Below, in pieces: positions 29,168 to 39,308 of a DNA stretch of 64,000 nt. The stretch is from assembly GCA_900314875.1 (NCBI GenBank), contig OMWX01000003.1, positions 109,151 to 173,150 on the forward strand, given 5' to 3'. Numbering within the stretch: the first letter of the stretch is position 1; each line of letters starts with the position of its first letter. The notes beneath the pieces are model-generated. The model was not told where the DNA came from. It saw nothing but the letters and a program-made list of their open reading frames with translations, and did not search any database. The position numbers and the translations under genes are program-made. This stretch comes from an uncultured Actinomycetes bacterium. GTDB lineage: Bacteria > Actinomycetota > Actinomycetes > Actinomycetales > Bifidobacteriaceae.

Positions 29168-29226
<59 letters not shown>

Positions 29227-29264
29227 AGAGCAAATCATATCGGACTTCCCGAAAAAGAAATGTC

Positions 29265-29296
29265 CGAGAACTTTATAAAACGAGAACTTTATAAAA
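29265..29296. repeat. perfect 16-bp tandem duplication
   Basis: CGAGAACTTTATAAAA occurs twice head to tail in the divergent region between the ABC cassette and the DUF3043 gene. The rest of the 541-base gap 28940-29480 shows only the A tract and no gene. Confidence 0.9.
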
Positions 29297-29480
29297 TCAG
29301 GCAAATTCCGCAAACCCGGTCGCAAAACGCGCCGACTCGCACAGGTCTTTACTTGAAAGTAATGTATTTCGCATAACTGAAGCCCGATACAGCGCAAGCC
29401 CTGCTGCTTAAAAATAAGACCGCAAAGCAGCTTTGGAGCGAAGAAAGCGGCTATTTAAAAAGAAAGCGACGATTTAAACA

Positions 29481-30167
29481 GTGAAGAGAAACGAAAAGAA
29501 CAGCAGCAAAAACGCGAATACCGCAGATTCTGCAGCTGCGGCAAATGCTGATGCAGAAAACGGCAGCAAAGCGGAAAACAGCAAAACAAACAATAGAACA
29601 AACGGCAAAACAACCGCAAAAAAAGGCCGTCCGACTCCCAAACGCAAGGATGCTCAGGCTGCAAACTTCACTCCGCTCGTTCCGCCGGACCGCAAGGCAG
29701 CCAGAAAAGCCGCAAAAGCCAAGGCTCGAGCAAGACAGAATGCCGAATACGAAGCAATGGAAAGCGGAGATTTGAACAAAATGCCCGAATCTGAGCGAAT
29801 CCCCGAACGCGTTTATGCTCGCGATTTCGTGGACGCGCGTTTAAACGCGGGCGAATTTTTCCTTCCCGTCGCAGGCGTTGTGATGATTTCCGTTATGATA
29901 ATGAGTCATTTTGTTTCGGAAAATTCGATTATTCCGCTCGCAACAATCGCTATTTTGTATGCTTATATCCTCGCGGTAATCATTGATGTATGCTTTATGT
30001 GGAGAAAACTTCGCAAACAGCTTATAAGCAGATTCGGCGAAGAATCCGTGTCCAAGCGCGGACGGGTTCGCTGGTATGCCTGCTCGCGCGCACTGCAGAT
30101 AAGACGCTGGAGACTGCCCAAACCCCGTTATGACAAACGCGGCCATTATCCCGAAAGAGAAAAATAA
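29481..30167 (+). CDS. DUF3043 membrane protein
   Basis: The 228-residue protein has a long Asn/Ala/Lys-rich head, the family motif KKGRPTPKRKDAQAAN followed by LVPPDRKAARKAAKAKARARQ, the segment ARDFVDARLNAGEFFLP, and two transmembrane helices (about 130-146 and 152-170). The basic tail ends WRLPKPRYDKRGHYPE. It is a conserved actinobacterial protein of unknown function. The start is a GTG with no strong ribosome-binding site, so the N-terminus is uncertain. Confidence 0.85.
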   Translation: MKRNEKNSSKNANTADSAAAANADAENGSKAENSKTNNRTNGKTTAKKGRPTPKRKDAQAANFTPLVPPDRKAARKAAKAKARARQNAEYEAMESGDLNKMPESERIPERVYARDFVDARLNAGEFFLPVAGVVMISVMIMSHFVSENSIIPLATIAILYAYILAVIIDVCFMWRKLRKQLISRFGEESVSKRGRVRWYACSRALQIRRWRLPKPRYDKRGHYPEREK

Positions 30168-30198
30168 ACGACGGAAGCCGGCGGGAAATCTGCGCCGC

Positions 30199-30260
30199 AA
30201 TTTAAGTTTTGCATAAATTCAATCTTTGAACACAATTTATGCATCGCGCAATCTTAAATT
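30199..30260. promoter_or_regulatory. bipartite inverted repeat between DUF3043 and DUF4191 genes
   Basis: Outer arms AATTTAAG (30199-30206) and CTTAAATT (30253-30260) enclose inner arms TGCATAAATT (30210-30219) and AATTTATGCA (30234-30243). Both pairs are perfect. There is no T-run, so an operator or a structured leader is more likely than a terminator. Confidence 0.4.
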
Positions 30261-30365
30261 CAAGCTTTTCAAAATCGCTAAGCGCCGCAGCGAAATCCGT
30301 TTTACCGCACGCCTGATATATTCGATAACATAAAAGAATACTTCGGGAAGACACCAGGAGAAAGA

Positions 30366-31112
30366 ATGGCAAAATCCGATGCCTCAAACGGCAAAAAAGC
30401 CGGAAGACTCTCGTCAACATTTTCGCAGATAAAGCAGGTTTATTCGTTCACGCGCGAAGAAAACCCGAATCTTGCGCTTCTTCTCGCGACAGCTTTCTGC
30501 GTTCCTCTCGCAGCAGAGATTGTGTTGGGAATCATATTCCATTTCGGAATCGCAGGCTGGATTCTCTGGACGATTACAGCTCTTTTGTGTTCGGCAATCG
30601 CAGCCATGACGGTTCTTTCCAAAAAAGCAGACAAGGTCGGATATGAGAAAATCGAGGGACAGCCGGGAGCAACCGGAGTGGTTTTGGAAACGCTTAACAA
30701 AAATCGTTTTTACAGGTTCCCCAAAGAGCCTGTCTGGGCTGATCCGCGCACTAAAGACTGCTTGTGGAGAGGAACCGGCTTAAGCGGCATTTTCCTTGTC
30801 GGAGAAGGCAATTACGGACGCGTTTCGAAAGCGATGGACAAGCAGGAGAAATCTTTGCAGCGAATTACTGCGGGCAGCGCTATTCCCGTATACCGCATTT
30901 ATTCGGGCAACGGTCCGAAGCAGACCAGGCTGAGCGAGGTTGCAAAACAGATTCGCAAAGTCAAGAAAGCAAAGATGACCCGCGATGAGTTTGAAGAATT
31001 AAACAAACGTCTTGCCACAATCGACAAGAAAAACCAGATTCTCAACATCCCCGGCGGAATCGATCCGAACAGGCCTCAGCGCATTTCACGACGCGCAATG
31101 AGAGGAAAGTAA
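30366..31112 (+). CDS. DUF4191 membrane protein
   Basis: The 248-residue protein has a short basic head, the conserved stretch FSQIKQVYSFTREENPNLAL, two transmembrane helices (about 37-58 and 62-84) and a large cytoplasmic part with QPGATGVVLETLNKNRFYRFPKEPVW. This is the actinobacterial DUF4191 family, of unknown function, often near lipoate or glutamine synthetase genes. AGGAGAAAG precedes the ATG. It lies just before glnA. Confidence 0.88.
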   Translation: MAKSDASNGKKAGRLSSTFSQIKQVYSFTREENPNLALLLATAFCVPLAAEIVLGIIFHFGIAGWILWTITALLCSAIAAMTVLSKKADKVGYEKIEGQPGATGVVLETLNKNRFYRFPKEPVWADPRTKDCLWRGTGLSGIFLVGEGNYGRVSKAMDKQEKSLQRITAGSAIPVYRIYSGNGPKQTRLSEVAKQIRKVKKAKMTRDEFEELNKRLATIDKKNQILNIPGGIDPNRPQRISRRAMRGK

Positions 31113-31119
31113 ACAAAAT

Positions 31120-31220
31120 AATCGGCAGATATATTACAGTAAAAAATCGGCTCAAATAAAGGGCTTTCAGGTTTTGTGCATATTCGCGAAACATTTCTGT
31201 AACATTACTGCCGATTTTTT
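31120..31220 (+). promoter_or_regulatory. attenuator-like structure in the glnA leader
   Basis: The arm GCCGATTTTTT (31210-31220) ends in a T-run and can pair perfectly with AAAAAATCGGC (31141-31151). An upstream arm AATCGGCAG (31120-31128) can instead pair with CTGCCGATT (31208-31216). The two pairings exclude each other. This may simply be the terminator of the DUF4191 gene with a long loop, or a switch in front of glnA. Confidence 0.45.
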
Positions 31221-31274
31221 GTTACCGTCCGGACTAGTATTGAATACAAGTCAATGCACGAAAGGAGCAGTTCC

Positions 31275-32711
31275 GTGGCTGCCATTAAAACAAAAGAAGA
31301 CGTCGAAGCGGTTATCAATACCGAAGGCGTCAAGTACGTTTCTGTCCGTTTTACTGATTTGTTGGGCGTTCAGCAGCATTTCAACGTCCCGGCAAGCGAG
31401 TTTCTCGACGGAGCGTTCACCGACGGAATGCCGTTCGACGGTTCTTCCGTAAAGGGTTTCCAGGCCGTAAACGAGTCGGATATGAATCTTGTGCCCGACG
31501 TGGAAACGGCTTATATCGACCCGTTCCGCAAACATAAGACGCTTAACGTCGCTTTCTCGATCGTAGACCCGATTACTTCCGAGCCTTATTCGAGAGACCC
31601 TCGTCAGGTAGCGGCAAAGGCGGAAGCATATCTTAAATCCACAGGAATTGCGGACACGGCTTCTTTCGCGCCCGAAGCAGAGTTCTTCATTTTCGACAAG
31701 GTTCGTTATGAGAACTCCATGGCTCGCTCTTTCTATGAGGTCGATTCTATTGAGGCCCCCTGGAATACAGGAAGAGAGTACGAAGAAGACGGCACTGCCA
31801 ATATCGGCTTCAAGAATCAGATTCAGCGCGGATATTTCCCCGTTCCTCCGATTGATCACAACCAGGATTTGCGCGACGAAATGGTTGCCACTCTTCAGCA
31901 GGTCGGTCTGACTCTCGAGAGAGCTCATCATGAGGTTGCCGGTTCCGGTCAGCAGGAAATCAACTACCGTTACAACAGTCTTCAGCGCGCCGGCGACGAT
32001 CTGATGAAGTTCAAGTATGTTATTCGCGAGGTTGCTGCCAAGAACGGAAAGGCCGCAACGTTTATGCCCAAGCCGGTCGCAGGCGAAAACGGTTCGGGAA
32101 TGCATTGCCACCAGTCGCTGTGGAAGGACGGCAAGCCGCTGTTCTACGACGAGCTCGGATACGGCGGACTGTCTGACATCGCGCGCTGGTATATCGGCGG
32201 TCTTATCAAGCATGCGTCGGCCGTTTTGGCGTTTACAAACCCGTCAACCAACTCTTACCACCGTCTCGTTCCCGGTTTTGAAGCTCCGGTAAACCTCGTT
32301 TATTCGGCTCGCAACCGCTCGGCTGCAATCCGCATTCCGCTTGCAGGTTCTTCGCCCGCCGCAAAGCGCGTGGAATTCCGTGCGCCGGATCCGTCTTCCA
32401 ACCCGTTCCTCGCATTCTCCGCGCAGCTTATGGCAGGTTTGGACGGTATTCTTAACCATATCGAACCGCCGGCACCGGTTGACAAAGACTTGTATGAGCT
32501 TCCTCCGGAAGAATTGGAAGATATCGCGCATGTTCCCGGCTCTCTTAACGAAGCGCTGCATGCTTTGGAAGAAGATCACGACTTCCTCTCCGCAGGCGAC
32601 GTATTCACTCCCGACCTGATTGAGACGTGGATCAAGCTGAAGAATGAGGAAATCGACAGACTGCGTCTGGCTCCAACTCCTCTGGAATATGAGCTTTACT
32701 TCCACATCTGA
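31275..32711 (+). CDS. glnA: glutamine synthetase, type I
   Basis: It makes glutamine from glutamate and ammonia. The 478-residue protein shows the N-terminal beta-grasp motif DGSSVKGF, the metal-binding APEAEFFIF, the catalytic MHCHQSLW and the ATP-binding [19 protein letters not shown], then RIPLAG. The tyrosine in DLYELPPEE fits the adenylylation site of GSI-beta enzymes. The GTG at 31275 has AAGGAG upstream; the open frame back to 31254 has none. A strong terminator follows, so it is likely a single-gene unit. Confidence 0.96.
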   Translation: MAAIKTKEDVEAVINTEGVKYVSVRFTDLLGVQQHFNVPASEFLDGAFTDGMPFDGSSVKGFQAVNESDMNLVPDVETAYIDPFRKHKTLNVAFSIVDPITSEPYSRDPRQVAAKAEAYLKSTGIADTASFAPEAEFFIFDKVRYENSMARSFYEVDSIEAPWNTGREYEEDGTANIGFKNQIQRGYFPVPPIDHNQDLRDEMVATLQQVGLTLERAHHEVAGSGQQEINYRYNSLQRAGDDLMKFKYVIREVAAKNGKAATFMPKPVAGENGSGMHCHQSLWKDGKPLFYDELGYGGLSDIARWYIGGLIKHASAVLAFTNPSTNSYHRLVPGFEAPVNLVYSARNRSAAIRIPLAGSSPAAKRVEFRAPDPSSNPFLAFSAQLMAGLDGILNHIEPPAPVDKDLYELPPEELEDIAHVPGSLNEALHALEEDHDFLSAGDVFTPDLIETWIKLKNEEIDRLRLAPTPLEYELYFHI

Positions 32712-32820
32712 TATGCCGAATATGCTGAAGCGCTGATGCTCTTTCGAACTGCTTCGCAAAGATTTTTATAAGGGCGCTCGCTTTTTTATAAGAGTATTCG
32801 CTCGCTTTTGAGCAAGTACG

Positions 32821-32877
32821 AATTATCCCCTTTCTTTCGTAAAATTTCCAGACGAAAGGAAGGGGATAATTGTTTTA
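32821..32877 (+). terminator. rho-independent terminator after glnA
   Basis: AATTATCCCCTT and AAGGGGATAATT pair, extended by CTTTCGT and ACGAAAG, and are followed by TGTTTTAAT. The rest of the 329-base gap to mrp contains a second small dyad (AATAATTG, loop TCTGT, CAATTATT at 32965-32985) and the tandem duplications listed separately, but no gene. Confidence 0.85.
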
Positions 32878-32995
32878 ATATTGCTTTAATGGGGAAAAAT
32901 TTTTTAATGGGACAGATGTTTACAAATATTTAATGTGATCCAAAAAGTGATAACTGTTTAATGAAATAATTGTCTGTCAATTATTCGGATTATCT

Positions 32996-33052
32996 CTTGT
33001 TCTTCGACGGCTTGTTCTTCGACGGCTTAATCTTCAAGGCTTAATCTTCAAG
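32996..33052. repeat. two adjacent short tandem duplications at the end of mrp
   Basis: CTTGTTCTTCGACGG is repeated twice (32996-33025) and CTTAATCTTCAAGG follows in two copies (33026-33052). The second pair includes the mrp stop codon, so the last codons of mrp appear to have been copied downstream of the stop. Confidence 0.85.
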
Positions 33053-34183
33053 CAGCGATTGCGCGATATTTATAAATGTTTGTGCCAGCGGACTGTCTGA
33101 CAGAGAGCCTTGCTCATTCAGCACTGCGGGACGTCCCGTTTCGCCGATTTCACGCACAGACGGATCGAACGGAATCTGTCCCAGAAGAGGCACGGAAACG
33201 CCCAGTTTCTCCGTTAAAACATCGCTTACTTTCTGTCCTCCGCCTTCGCCGAAAAGGCTTGTGCGCTGTCCGTTTATTTTGGTCGCGCTCATGTTTTCTA
33301 TCACTCCCCTCACGCTGACGGGAAGCTGCAAAGACGCAAGACCGGCACGGGCAGCTATCTGCCATGCGGAAAGCTGCGGAGTTGTTACTATAAGCATTTG
33401 CGCGTTCGGAAGAGCCTGAGCAACCGCCAAAGTCATGTCTCCGGTTCCGGGAGCCATATCAAGAAGCAAAATATCCGGTTCATCCCACCAGACATCGGAC
33501 AAAAACTGTTCAAGAGAACGGGCAAGACGCGGCCCTCTCCATAAAATAGGCTTGTCAGCCCCCGCAAACATGCCGATCGACATAAGCCTGACACCCCATT
33601 TTTCAATGGGAATAAGCATTCCGCCGACATTCGAAGGCTGCTGAGAAACGCCGAACAATCCGGGAATGGAAAAACCGTAAATATCAGCGTCAATAACAGC
33701 CGTCTTCTTCCCCATCGACGCGAAAGCCGCCGCCAGATTCGCCGTAACGGAAGACTTGCCCACGCCGCCTTTGCCGGAAGCAACAGCAAAAATGCGCGTT
33801 TTCGAGTCCTCGCGGTTAAAAGGGTTTGCATTTCGTTCGGCTCTAAGACGAGACACAAGAGAAGCCAGCTTTTCCTTACTCATCGACGACACGTCAATAT
33901 GCGGCACAATCGCAGCGGCCGGATACGAAACAGTCGCCTTGTCGATATTGTCAATAATCGTCTGAGTCAGCGGACATCCCTCGGCAGTAAGTTCCAGGCA
34001 GACGGTAACGTCAAAAGCGGGCTTGCCCGACACGAATGCGTCGCGAGCAACGGCTTTAACATCGGTAACCATGCCCAAATCGGTAATAGATCTGCCTAAT
34101 TCGGGGTCTTTTACTGCCGACAGTCTGTTTTTTATATCATGCTCGACAACGCGAGCCAAAGCCGTCAAATCAGTCGAATTCAT
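33041..34183 (-). CDS. mrp: Mrp/ApbC-family ATPase (iron-sulfur carrier type)
   Basis: An N-terminal MIP18 (DUF59) domain (residues about 8-95, with VKDPELGRSITDLGMV) precedes a P-loop domain with the deviant Walker A SGKGGVGKS, the segment VIDADIYGFSIP and LLLDMAPGTGDM. Family members help assemble or deliver Fe-S clusters. The CxxC cluster-binding pair is absent; the equivalent reads ENMSATKINGQRTSLFGEGGG, as in other actinobacterial members. The gene is transcribed toward glnA and lies after gmk. Confidence 0.9.
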   Translation of the reverse strand: MNSTDLTALARVVEHDIKNRLSAVKDPELGRSITDLGMVTDVKAVARDAFVSGKPAFDVTVCLELTAEGCPLTQTIIDNIDKATVSYPAAAIVPHIDVSSMSKEKLASLVSRLRAERNANPFNREDSKTRIFAVASGKGGVGKSSVTANLAAAFASMGKKTAVIDADIYGFSIPGLFGVSQQPSNVGGMLIPIEKWGVRLMSIGMFAGADKPILWRGPRLARSLEQFLSDVWWDEPDILLLDMAPGTGDMTLAVAQALPNAQMLIVTTPQLSAWQIAARAGLASLQLPVSVRGVIENMSATKINGQRTSLFGEGGGQKVSDVLTEKLGVSVPLLGQIPFDPSVREIGETGRPAVLNEQGSLSDSPLAQTFINIAQSLLED

Positions 34184-34228
34184 CTGTTTTCCTCGCGTAA
34201 AGTCAAATCGAATATCAAATGCGAAATA

Positions 34229-34840
34229 TCAGGATTCGGCTTTTGCGGCGCACAATTTCAGTATCTGCCACAATTCTTCGGCCGCCTTGTCGATATCGTC
34301 GTTGACGATAACCCTGTCAAATTCTTTTTCGGCAGCCATCTCGACTTTCGCGGTTTCCAGTCTCTTGCGCTTCTGTTCTTCGGTTTCCGTTCCGCGCTTG
34401 TTCAGCCTTTTCGCCAAATCGTCGAAACTGGGAGGCGCCAAAAACACGAAAAAGACGTTTAATTTCAGCTCTTCAGCGCGTTCGCGAACTCTTCTGGCTC
34501 CTTGCAAATCAATCTCGACCAAAGCCGGAGATCCGCCGCTTGCGCGTTCGAGCAGAGGCTTAATCGGCGTGCCGTAATGCGACATTCCGTGAACCAGAGC
34601 AGTTTCCAAAAATTCGCCGGCTTCCTCCATGCGGGCAAATTCTTCTTCGGAAACAAACAGATAATCGACTCCGTGCTTTTCTCCTTCTCGCGGCTTGCGA
34701 GTCGTTGCAGAAACGGAAACCCACAATTCCGGATGCAGCTGTTTTATGCGAGCTTCCACGGTTCCTTTGCCGACCGCCGTCGGACCTGACAAAACGACGA
34801 TTGCCGCAGTTTGTTCTGCGAATTCATTGTTTGCATTCAT
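34229..34840 (-). CDS. gmk: guanylate kinase
   Basis: It converts GMP to GDP. The P-loop GPTAVGKGTV, the GMP-binding SVSATTRKPREGE and DYLFVSEEEF, and the lid RGTETEEQKRKRLETA are present. The ATG at 34840 gives 203 residues; a GTG at 34858 is an alternative, and neither has a well-spaced strong site. It follows pyrF and precedes mrp on the same strand, as in bifidobacteria. Confidence 0.94.
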   Translation of the reverse strand: MNANNEFAEQTAAIVVLSGPTAVGKGTVEARIKQLHPELWVSVSATTRKPREGEKHGVDYLFVSEEEFARMEEAGEFLETALVHGMSHYGTPIKPLLERASGGSPALVEIDLQGARRVRERAEELKLNVFFVFLAPPSFDDLAKRLNKRGTETEEQKRKRLETAKVEMAAEKEFDRVIVNDDIDKAAEELWQILKLCAAKAES

Positions 34841-34929
34841 AATGCGCAATTTACTCACCCGTTCTGAAAATAATCTTAAAAAAGAGCAATTTTGAAAAAA
34901 GTTTCGCTCGAACCCGATTTCAGCGCAAA

Positions 34930-35919
34930 TCAGGCTTCATGCATCACGGACACAACCTCGTCGCGAGTCGCGCAAATCGCGTCGGACAGCTTGTTTATGT
35001 CCGGTCCGTGCGCAGTAACGGATCGTGAAACGGTTACAAGAACCCTGTCATAAATTCCCGTGAAAATATCGCGCAAATCCTGAGCAGTAGCGCCCTGCCA
35101 TCCGTATCCGGCAGACAATACCGGTCCTGTGAAAACAGACGTGTCCACATCGCTGTTTTTAATCCACTTGCCGACGGTCGCTCCCATTACAAGACCTACC
35201 GACCCCATAGATTCGAGACCTTCGTTCAGCTTCTGAACAGCCTTGACGATACCGCTTGCAACAGTGTGTCCCGCATATTCTCCCTGCTGGCATACGGCTC
35301 CTTGAATATTGATTCCGTCAGGATTGGATGTAATAGAAGCGATAAAAACTCCTCTGCCGTTGTTCATGGCAACATCGATTACTCCGCGAAGAGAGCTCAT
35401 GCCGCAGAAAGGAGTCAGAGTGATCGCGTCCGCGCAAAGGGGGCTGTCATTTTTCAAATATGTGTCGCTTACGGAAGGAAGAGTGCTGACGAAACCTCCG
35501 CGCATGCAGTCTACAATCGTAATCAGATTATTCGACCTTGCCGAATACAGTGTGCGCTCGAGAACTTCAAAACCTTTCGAACCGTAACATTCATACATCG
35601 GCATTTGAAATTTCACGGCCGCAACCTTGCCGATTGAAGCCTGAATCATGCGCATCGAGTAAAGTTCGGCTCCTTCGGCGTCGCATGTATACCCCCACTG
35701 TTTGAGAATATAGGGATGCGGGTCGATTCCTATGCACAGAGGACCGAATTCGCGCATTGCCGCAGAAAGACGCAAACCGAATTCCGCGCGAACGGGATTT
35801 TCGGCATTCAGTTTTGCAGCAGATTCGAATTCTGCATTTTCGAATACCGATTCCTCGTTAATTTCGCCGGTCAGGCTTTGCGCGAAATTCTTTTTTTGCG
35901 TCTCCGCTTCGCCGGTCAT
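34930..35919 (-). CDS. pyrF: divergent orotidine-5'-phosphate decarboxylase (type 2), active site altered
   Basis: Fold and context say Pyr[59 protein letters not shown] and the C-terminal [14 protein letters not shown] match type 2 enzymes, and the gene overlaps carB by four bases (ATGA). But the catalytic motif, normally D-x-K-R-G-D, reads DCMRGG (Asp137, Met139, Gly142): the proton-donating Lys and the second Asp are missing. Phosphate-loop residues also deviate (SAGYGWQGA where PGxGAQG is usual). The N-terminal 45 residues are extra. It may be inactive or altered in function; reading frame and length are intact. Confidence 0.85.
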   Translation of the reverse strand: MTGEAETQKKNFAQSLTGEINEESVFENAEFESAAKLNAENPVRAEFGLRLSAAMREFGPLCIGIDPHPYILKQWGYTCDAEGAELYSMRMIQASIGKVAAVKFQMPMYECYGSKGFEVLERTLYSARSNNLITIVDCMRGGFVSTLPSVSDTYLKNDSPLCADAITLTPFCGMSSLRGVIDVAMNNGRGVFIASITSNPDGINIQGAVCQQGEYAGHTVASGIVKAVQKLNEGLESMGSVGLVMGATVGKWIKNSDVDTSVFTGPVLSAGYGWQGATAQDLRDIFTGIYDRVLVTVSRSVTAHGPDINKLSDAICATRDEVVSVMHEA

Positions 35920-38900
35920 TTTGCGGCCTTCTTATCCTGTTCGAAAAGCATTTGCGCATATTCTTGAATGCTGTTTACCTGGTAATCGCCGGCTTTAACG
36001 GCCTCGATTGCCATAAGCACTGCCGAGAACGCGGTGATTGTGGTAAAGCCGGGCTTGTCTGCCGCAATTGCCGCAGCGCGTATCGCATACCCGTCGGAAC
36101 GCGAACCGCGCGAGCTGGGAGTGTTCAGAATCATATCAATCTGTCCCTCCTCAATAAGCTGCACGACATTTTTTCCGGAAGATTTCAAATCGCCGCCGTT
36201 TACGACATCCTGAGAACCGTCAGAAACGCTGCCGTCTGGATTCTTAATCTTGTTTACAAGCGTCACGTCGATTCCGTATCGGCGCAGAACAGATGCGGTT
36301 CCTTCGGTTGCCCAGATTTTGAAGCCCAATTCGATAAGACGCGCACCGATCATAGGAAGCTGTCTCTTATCGTTGTCATTGACTGAAAGGAAAACGTTTC
36401 CGGAAATCGGCAGACCGCCTTCGTAAGTTCCCAGCTGGCTTTTTGCAAACGAATGAGGGAAATCGCGATCGAATCCCATAACTTCGCCTGTGGAACGCAT
36501 TTCCGGTCCGAGCAGAACGTCAACCGTCTGTCCTTCTTTCGTGCGGAATCGGCGGAAAGGCATAACGGATTCTTTAACCGCCACAGGCTGTCCCGGACGA
36601 ATGTCGCCGCCGTCGCCCACAGGCAGAAGAATGCCGTTTCCGCGCTGATCTTTAATTGTTTCTCCGGCCATGATTCTCGCAGCAGCCTTTGCCAAAGCCG
36701 TTCCCGTAGCCTTGGAAGCAAACGGAACAGTCCGCGAAGCGCGCGGATTGGCTTCGATAACATACAAAGTATTCGACATAAACGCGAACTGAACGTTAAG
36801 CAGACCGCATACGCCCACACCCTGCGCGATTGCAAGCGTAGCCTCGCGCAAACGCCTTATCTGGTCATCTGACAATGTGCTCGGAGGCAGAGTGCAGGCC
36901 GCGTCTCCCGAATGAATTCCGGCTTCCTCGACATGTTCCATGATTCCGCCGATATAAAGCTCTTTGCCGTCATAGAGAGCGTCAACGTCAATCTCAATCG
37001 CGTCGGAAAGGAACTTGTCAATCAGAAGCGGAGAAGGAAGTCTTCCGGATACGACCATGTCGGCTTTTGCCTGATTTAAAGCGCGTTCTACATATGTGCG
37101 AAGCTGATCGTCTTCGTAAACGATTTCCATGCCCCGGCCGCCCAAAACATAAGACGGACGAACCAGAACCGGATAACCGATCGAATGGGCAGCTTCAAAA
37201 GCTTCTTCCATGGAAAGCGCAGTTCCGTAGCGCGGCGCATTCAAATGTTTCTCGCGCAGAACATCGCCGAAAAGTTCGCGGTTTTCAGCCAAATCAATCG
37301 ACTCGGGAGTAGTGCCTAAAATCGGAACTCCGGCAGCCTTAAGACGCGCGGCAAGAGACAGCGGAGTCTGTCCGCCCAGCTGCACGATAACGCCTTTAAC
37401 CGGCCCCATTTTCTTTTCAGCCTCGTAAATTTCGAGAACGTCTTCAAAGGTCAGCGGCTCAAAATAAAGGCGATCGGAAATGTCATAATCGGTGGATACG
37501 GTTTCCGGATTGCAGTTGACCATAATCGTGTCATAGTCTTTGCCCAGCTCCTGAACCGCGTGAACGCACGTGTAATCAAATTCGATTCCCTGACCGATTC
37601 TGTTCGGACCCGAACCGAGAATAATAACCGCTTCCCTGTCGCGTCTGACAAGCTCGGTTTCATCCGCATAACACGAATAATAGTACGGCGTGACTGCGTC
37701 AAACTCGGCCGCGCAAGTATCCACTGTCTTATAAACCGGACGGATTCCGTAGTTCCAGCGAAGCTCGCGAACCGTGTTTTCTCCGGCGTCTCCCAAATCG
37801 CGCAGATGAGCAATCTGAACATCCGAAAGTCCGGCCGTTTTGGCTTCCCTCAGCAAATCGGGGTTCAGCGTTTCAGCCTGTTTTACTTTCATCGCAGTTT
37901 GATGAATTTCGAACATCTGACGGACGAACCACGGGTCGATTTTTGTCTGCTCGAAAATCTGCTTTTCGGTCGCTCCTCCGCGAATCGCGCGCATAATCTG
38001 AAGATATCTGTTTTCTGTGGGAACATGCATATCTTCGAGAAGCTGTTTTACTTCCGCCTCATCCGGAACCGGACCGTCCCATGAGAAAGAAGAATTGCGT
38101 TTGTCGATCGAACGCATTGCTTTGCCCAGCGATTCTTGGAAATTGCCGCCCAACGCCATCGCTTCGCCGACCGACTTCATCGAAGTGGTCAAAGTCATGT
38201 CCGCGCCCGGGAATTTTTCGAACGTAAAACGCGGAACTTTGGTTACCACATAGTCAATTGTCGGTTCAAAGCTTGCCGGAGTCGACTGAGTAATATCATT
38301 TTGAATTTCGTCGAGCGTGTATCCCAAAGCCAGTTTGGTCGCAATTTTTGCAATCGGGAAACCGGTCGCCTTCGAAGCCAGCGCGGAAGAGCGCGAAACT
38401 CGCGGATTCATTTCGATAACGATAATTCTTCCCGTGTCCGGATGAATTGCGAACTGAATATTGCAGCCGCCCGTGTCGACTCCCACGCCTCGAATAATCG
38501 CAATTCCGATATCGCGCAGCTTTTGATATTCGCGATCCGTAAGCGTAAAACAGGGAGCGACTGTAATCGAGTCTCCTGTGTGAACGCCGACCGGGTCGAC
38601 ATTCTCGATAGGACATACGACAACAACATTGTCGTTGCGGTCGCGCATAAGTTCAAGTTCGAACTCTTTCCAGCCTTCGATTCCTTCTTCAAGCAGAACC
38701 TCGTCGGTAGGAGAATAATGGATTCCGGCTCCCGCATATCTGTGAAGCTCTTCCTCATTGTGAGCAATGCCGGATCCCAAGCCGCCCATCGTAAAGCTGG
38801 GACGCACGACAATCGGATATCCGAATTCGGCGGCAGCAGCATCGACTTCTTCCATATTGTGAGCGATAACCGAACGTGCGGATTCGCCGCCGGCTTCCTC

Positions 38901-39308
38901 TACAACTTTCTTGAAAAGCTCTCGGTCTTCACCGCGATCGATTGCTTCCAGAGAAGCTCCGATAAGCTCCACATTATATTTTTCCAAAACGCCGGCTTCG
39001 CCCAAAGCGACCGCAGCGTTAAGCGCGGTCTGCCCTCCCAAAGTCGGAAGAAGCGCGTCGGGACGCTCTTTTGCGATAATCCGCTCGAGAATTTCGGTAT
39101 TAATAGGCTCGATGTATGTCGCATCCGCCATCTGCGGGTCAGTCATAATCGTAGCAGGATTAGAGTTGACCAAAACAACGCGAATGCCTTCTTCGCGCAA
39201 AACCCGGCACGCCTGGGTTCCGGAATAATCAAACTCGGCAGCCTGACCTATGACAATCGGACCGGATCCGATAACCATTATGGATTTGATGTCTTCGCGT
39301 TTAGGCAT
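35916..39308 (-). CDS. carB: carbamoyl-phosphate synthase, large chain
   Basis: The 1130-residue protein has two ATP-grasp halves ([40 protein letters not shown]), the segments [21 protein letters not shown] and [18 protein letters not shown], and the C-terminal MGS-like regulatory domain ([19 protein letters not shown]). It feeds carbamoyl phosphate to argF and to pyrimidines. The ATG at 39308 has AAGGAAGGT upstream and overlaps the carA end by eight bases; the frame back to 39338 lies within carA. Confidence 0.97.
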   Translation of the reverse strand: MPKREDIKSIMVIGSGPIVIGQAAEFDYSGTQACRVLREEGIRVVLVNSNPATIMTDPQMADATYIEPINTEILERIIAKERPDALLPTLGGQTALNAAVALGEAGVLEKYNVELIGASLEAIDRGEDRELFKKVVEEAGGESARSVIAHNMEEVDAAAAEFGYPIVVRPSFTMGGLGSGIAHNEEELHRYAGAGIHYSPTDEVLLEEGIEGWKEFELELMRDRNDNVVVVCPIENVDPVGVHTGDSITVAPCFTLTDREYQKLRDIGIAIIRGVGVDTGGCNIQFAIHPDTGRIIVIEMNPRVSRSSALASKATGFPIAKIATKLALGYTLDEIQNDITQSTPASFEPTIDYVVTKVPRFTFEKFPGADMTLTTSMKSVGEAMALGGNFQESLGKAMRSIDKRNSSFSWDGPVPDEAEVKQLLEDMHVPTENRYLQIMRAIRGGATEKQIFEQTKIDPWFVRQMFEIHQTAMKVKQAETLNPDLLREAKTAGLSDVQIAHLRDLGDAGENTVRELRWNYGIRPVYKTVDTCAAEFDAVTPYYYSCYADETELVRRDREAVIILGSGPNRIGQGIEFDYTCVHAVQELGKDYDTIMVNCNPETVSTDYDISDRLYFEPLTFEDVLEIYEAEKKMGPVKGVIVQLGGQTPLSLAARLKAAGVPILGTTPESIDLAENRELFGDVLREKHLNAPRYGTALSMEEAFEAAHSIGYPVLVRPSYVLGGRGMEIVYEDDQLRTYVERALNQAKADMVVSGRLPSPLLIDKFLSDAIEIDVDALYDGKELYIGGIMEHVEEAGIHSGDAACTLPPSTLSDDQIRRLREATLAIAQGVGVCGLLNVQFAFMSNTLYVIEANPRASRTVPFASKATGTALAKAAARIMAGETIKDQRGNGILLPVGDGGDIRPGQPVAVKESVMPFRRFRTKEGQTVDVLLGPEMRSTGEVMGFDRDFPHSFAKSQLGTYEGGLPISGNVFLSVNDNDKRQLPMIGARLIELGFKIWATEGTASVLRRYGIDVTLVNKIKNPDGSVSDGSQDVVNGGDLKSSGKNVVQLIEEGQIDMILNTPSSRGSRSDGYAIRAAAIAADKPGFTTITAFSAVLMAIEAVKAGDYQVNSIQEYAQMLFEQDKKAAK

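Noticed and set aside
31251..32213. Long antisense open frame opposite glnA
   Set aside because: glnA is certain from its motifs; the antisense translation has no ribosome-binding site and no family features.
33041..34183. Loss of the CxxC motif in Mrp as a major anomaly
   Set aside because: Actinobacterial Mrp proteins commonly lack this pair, so it is not specific to this organism.
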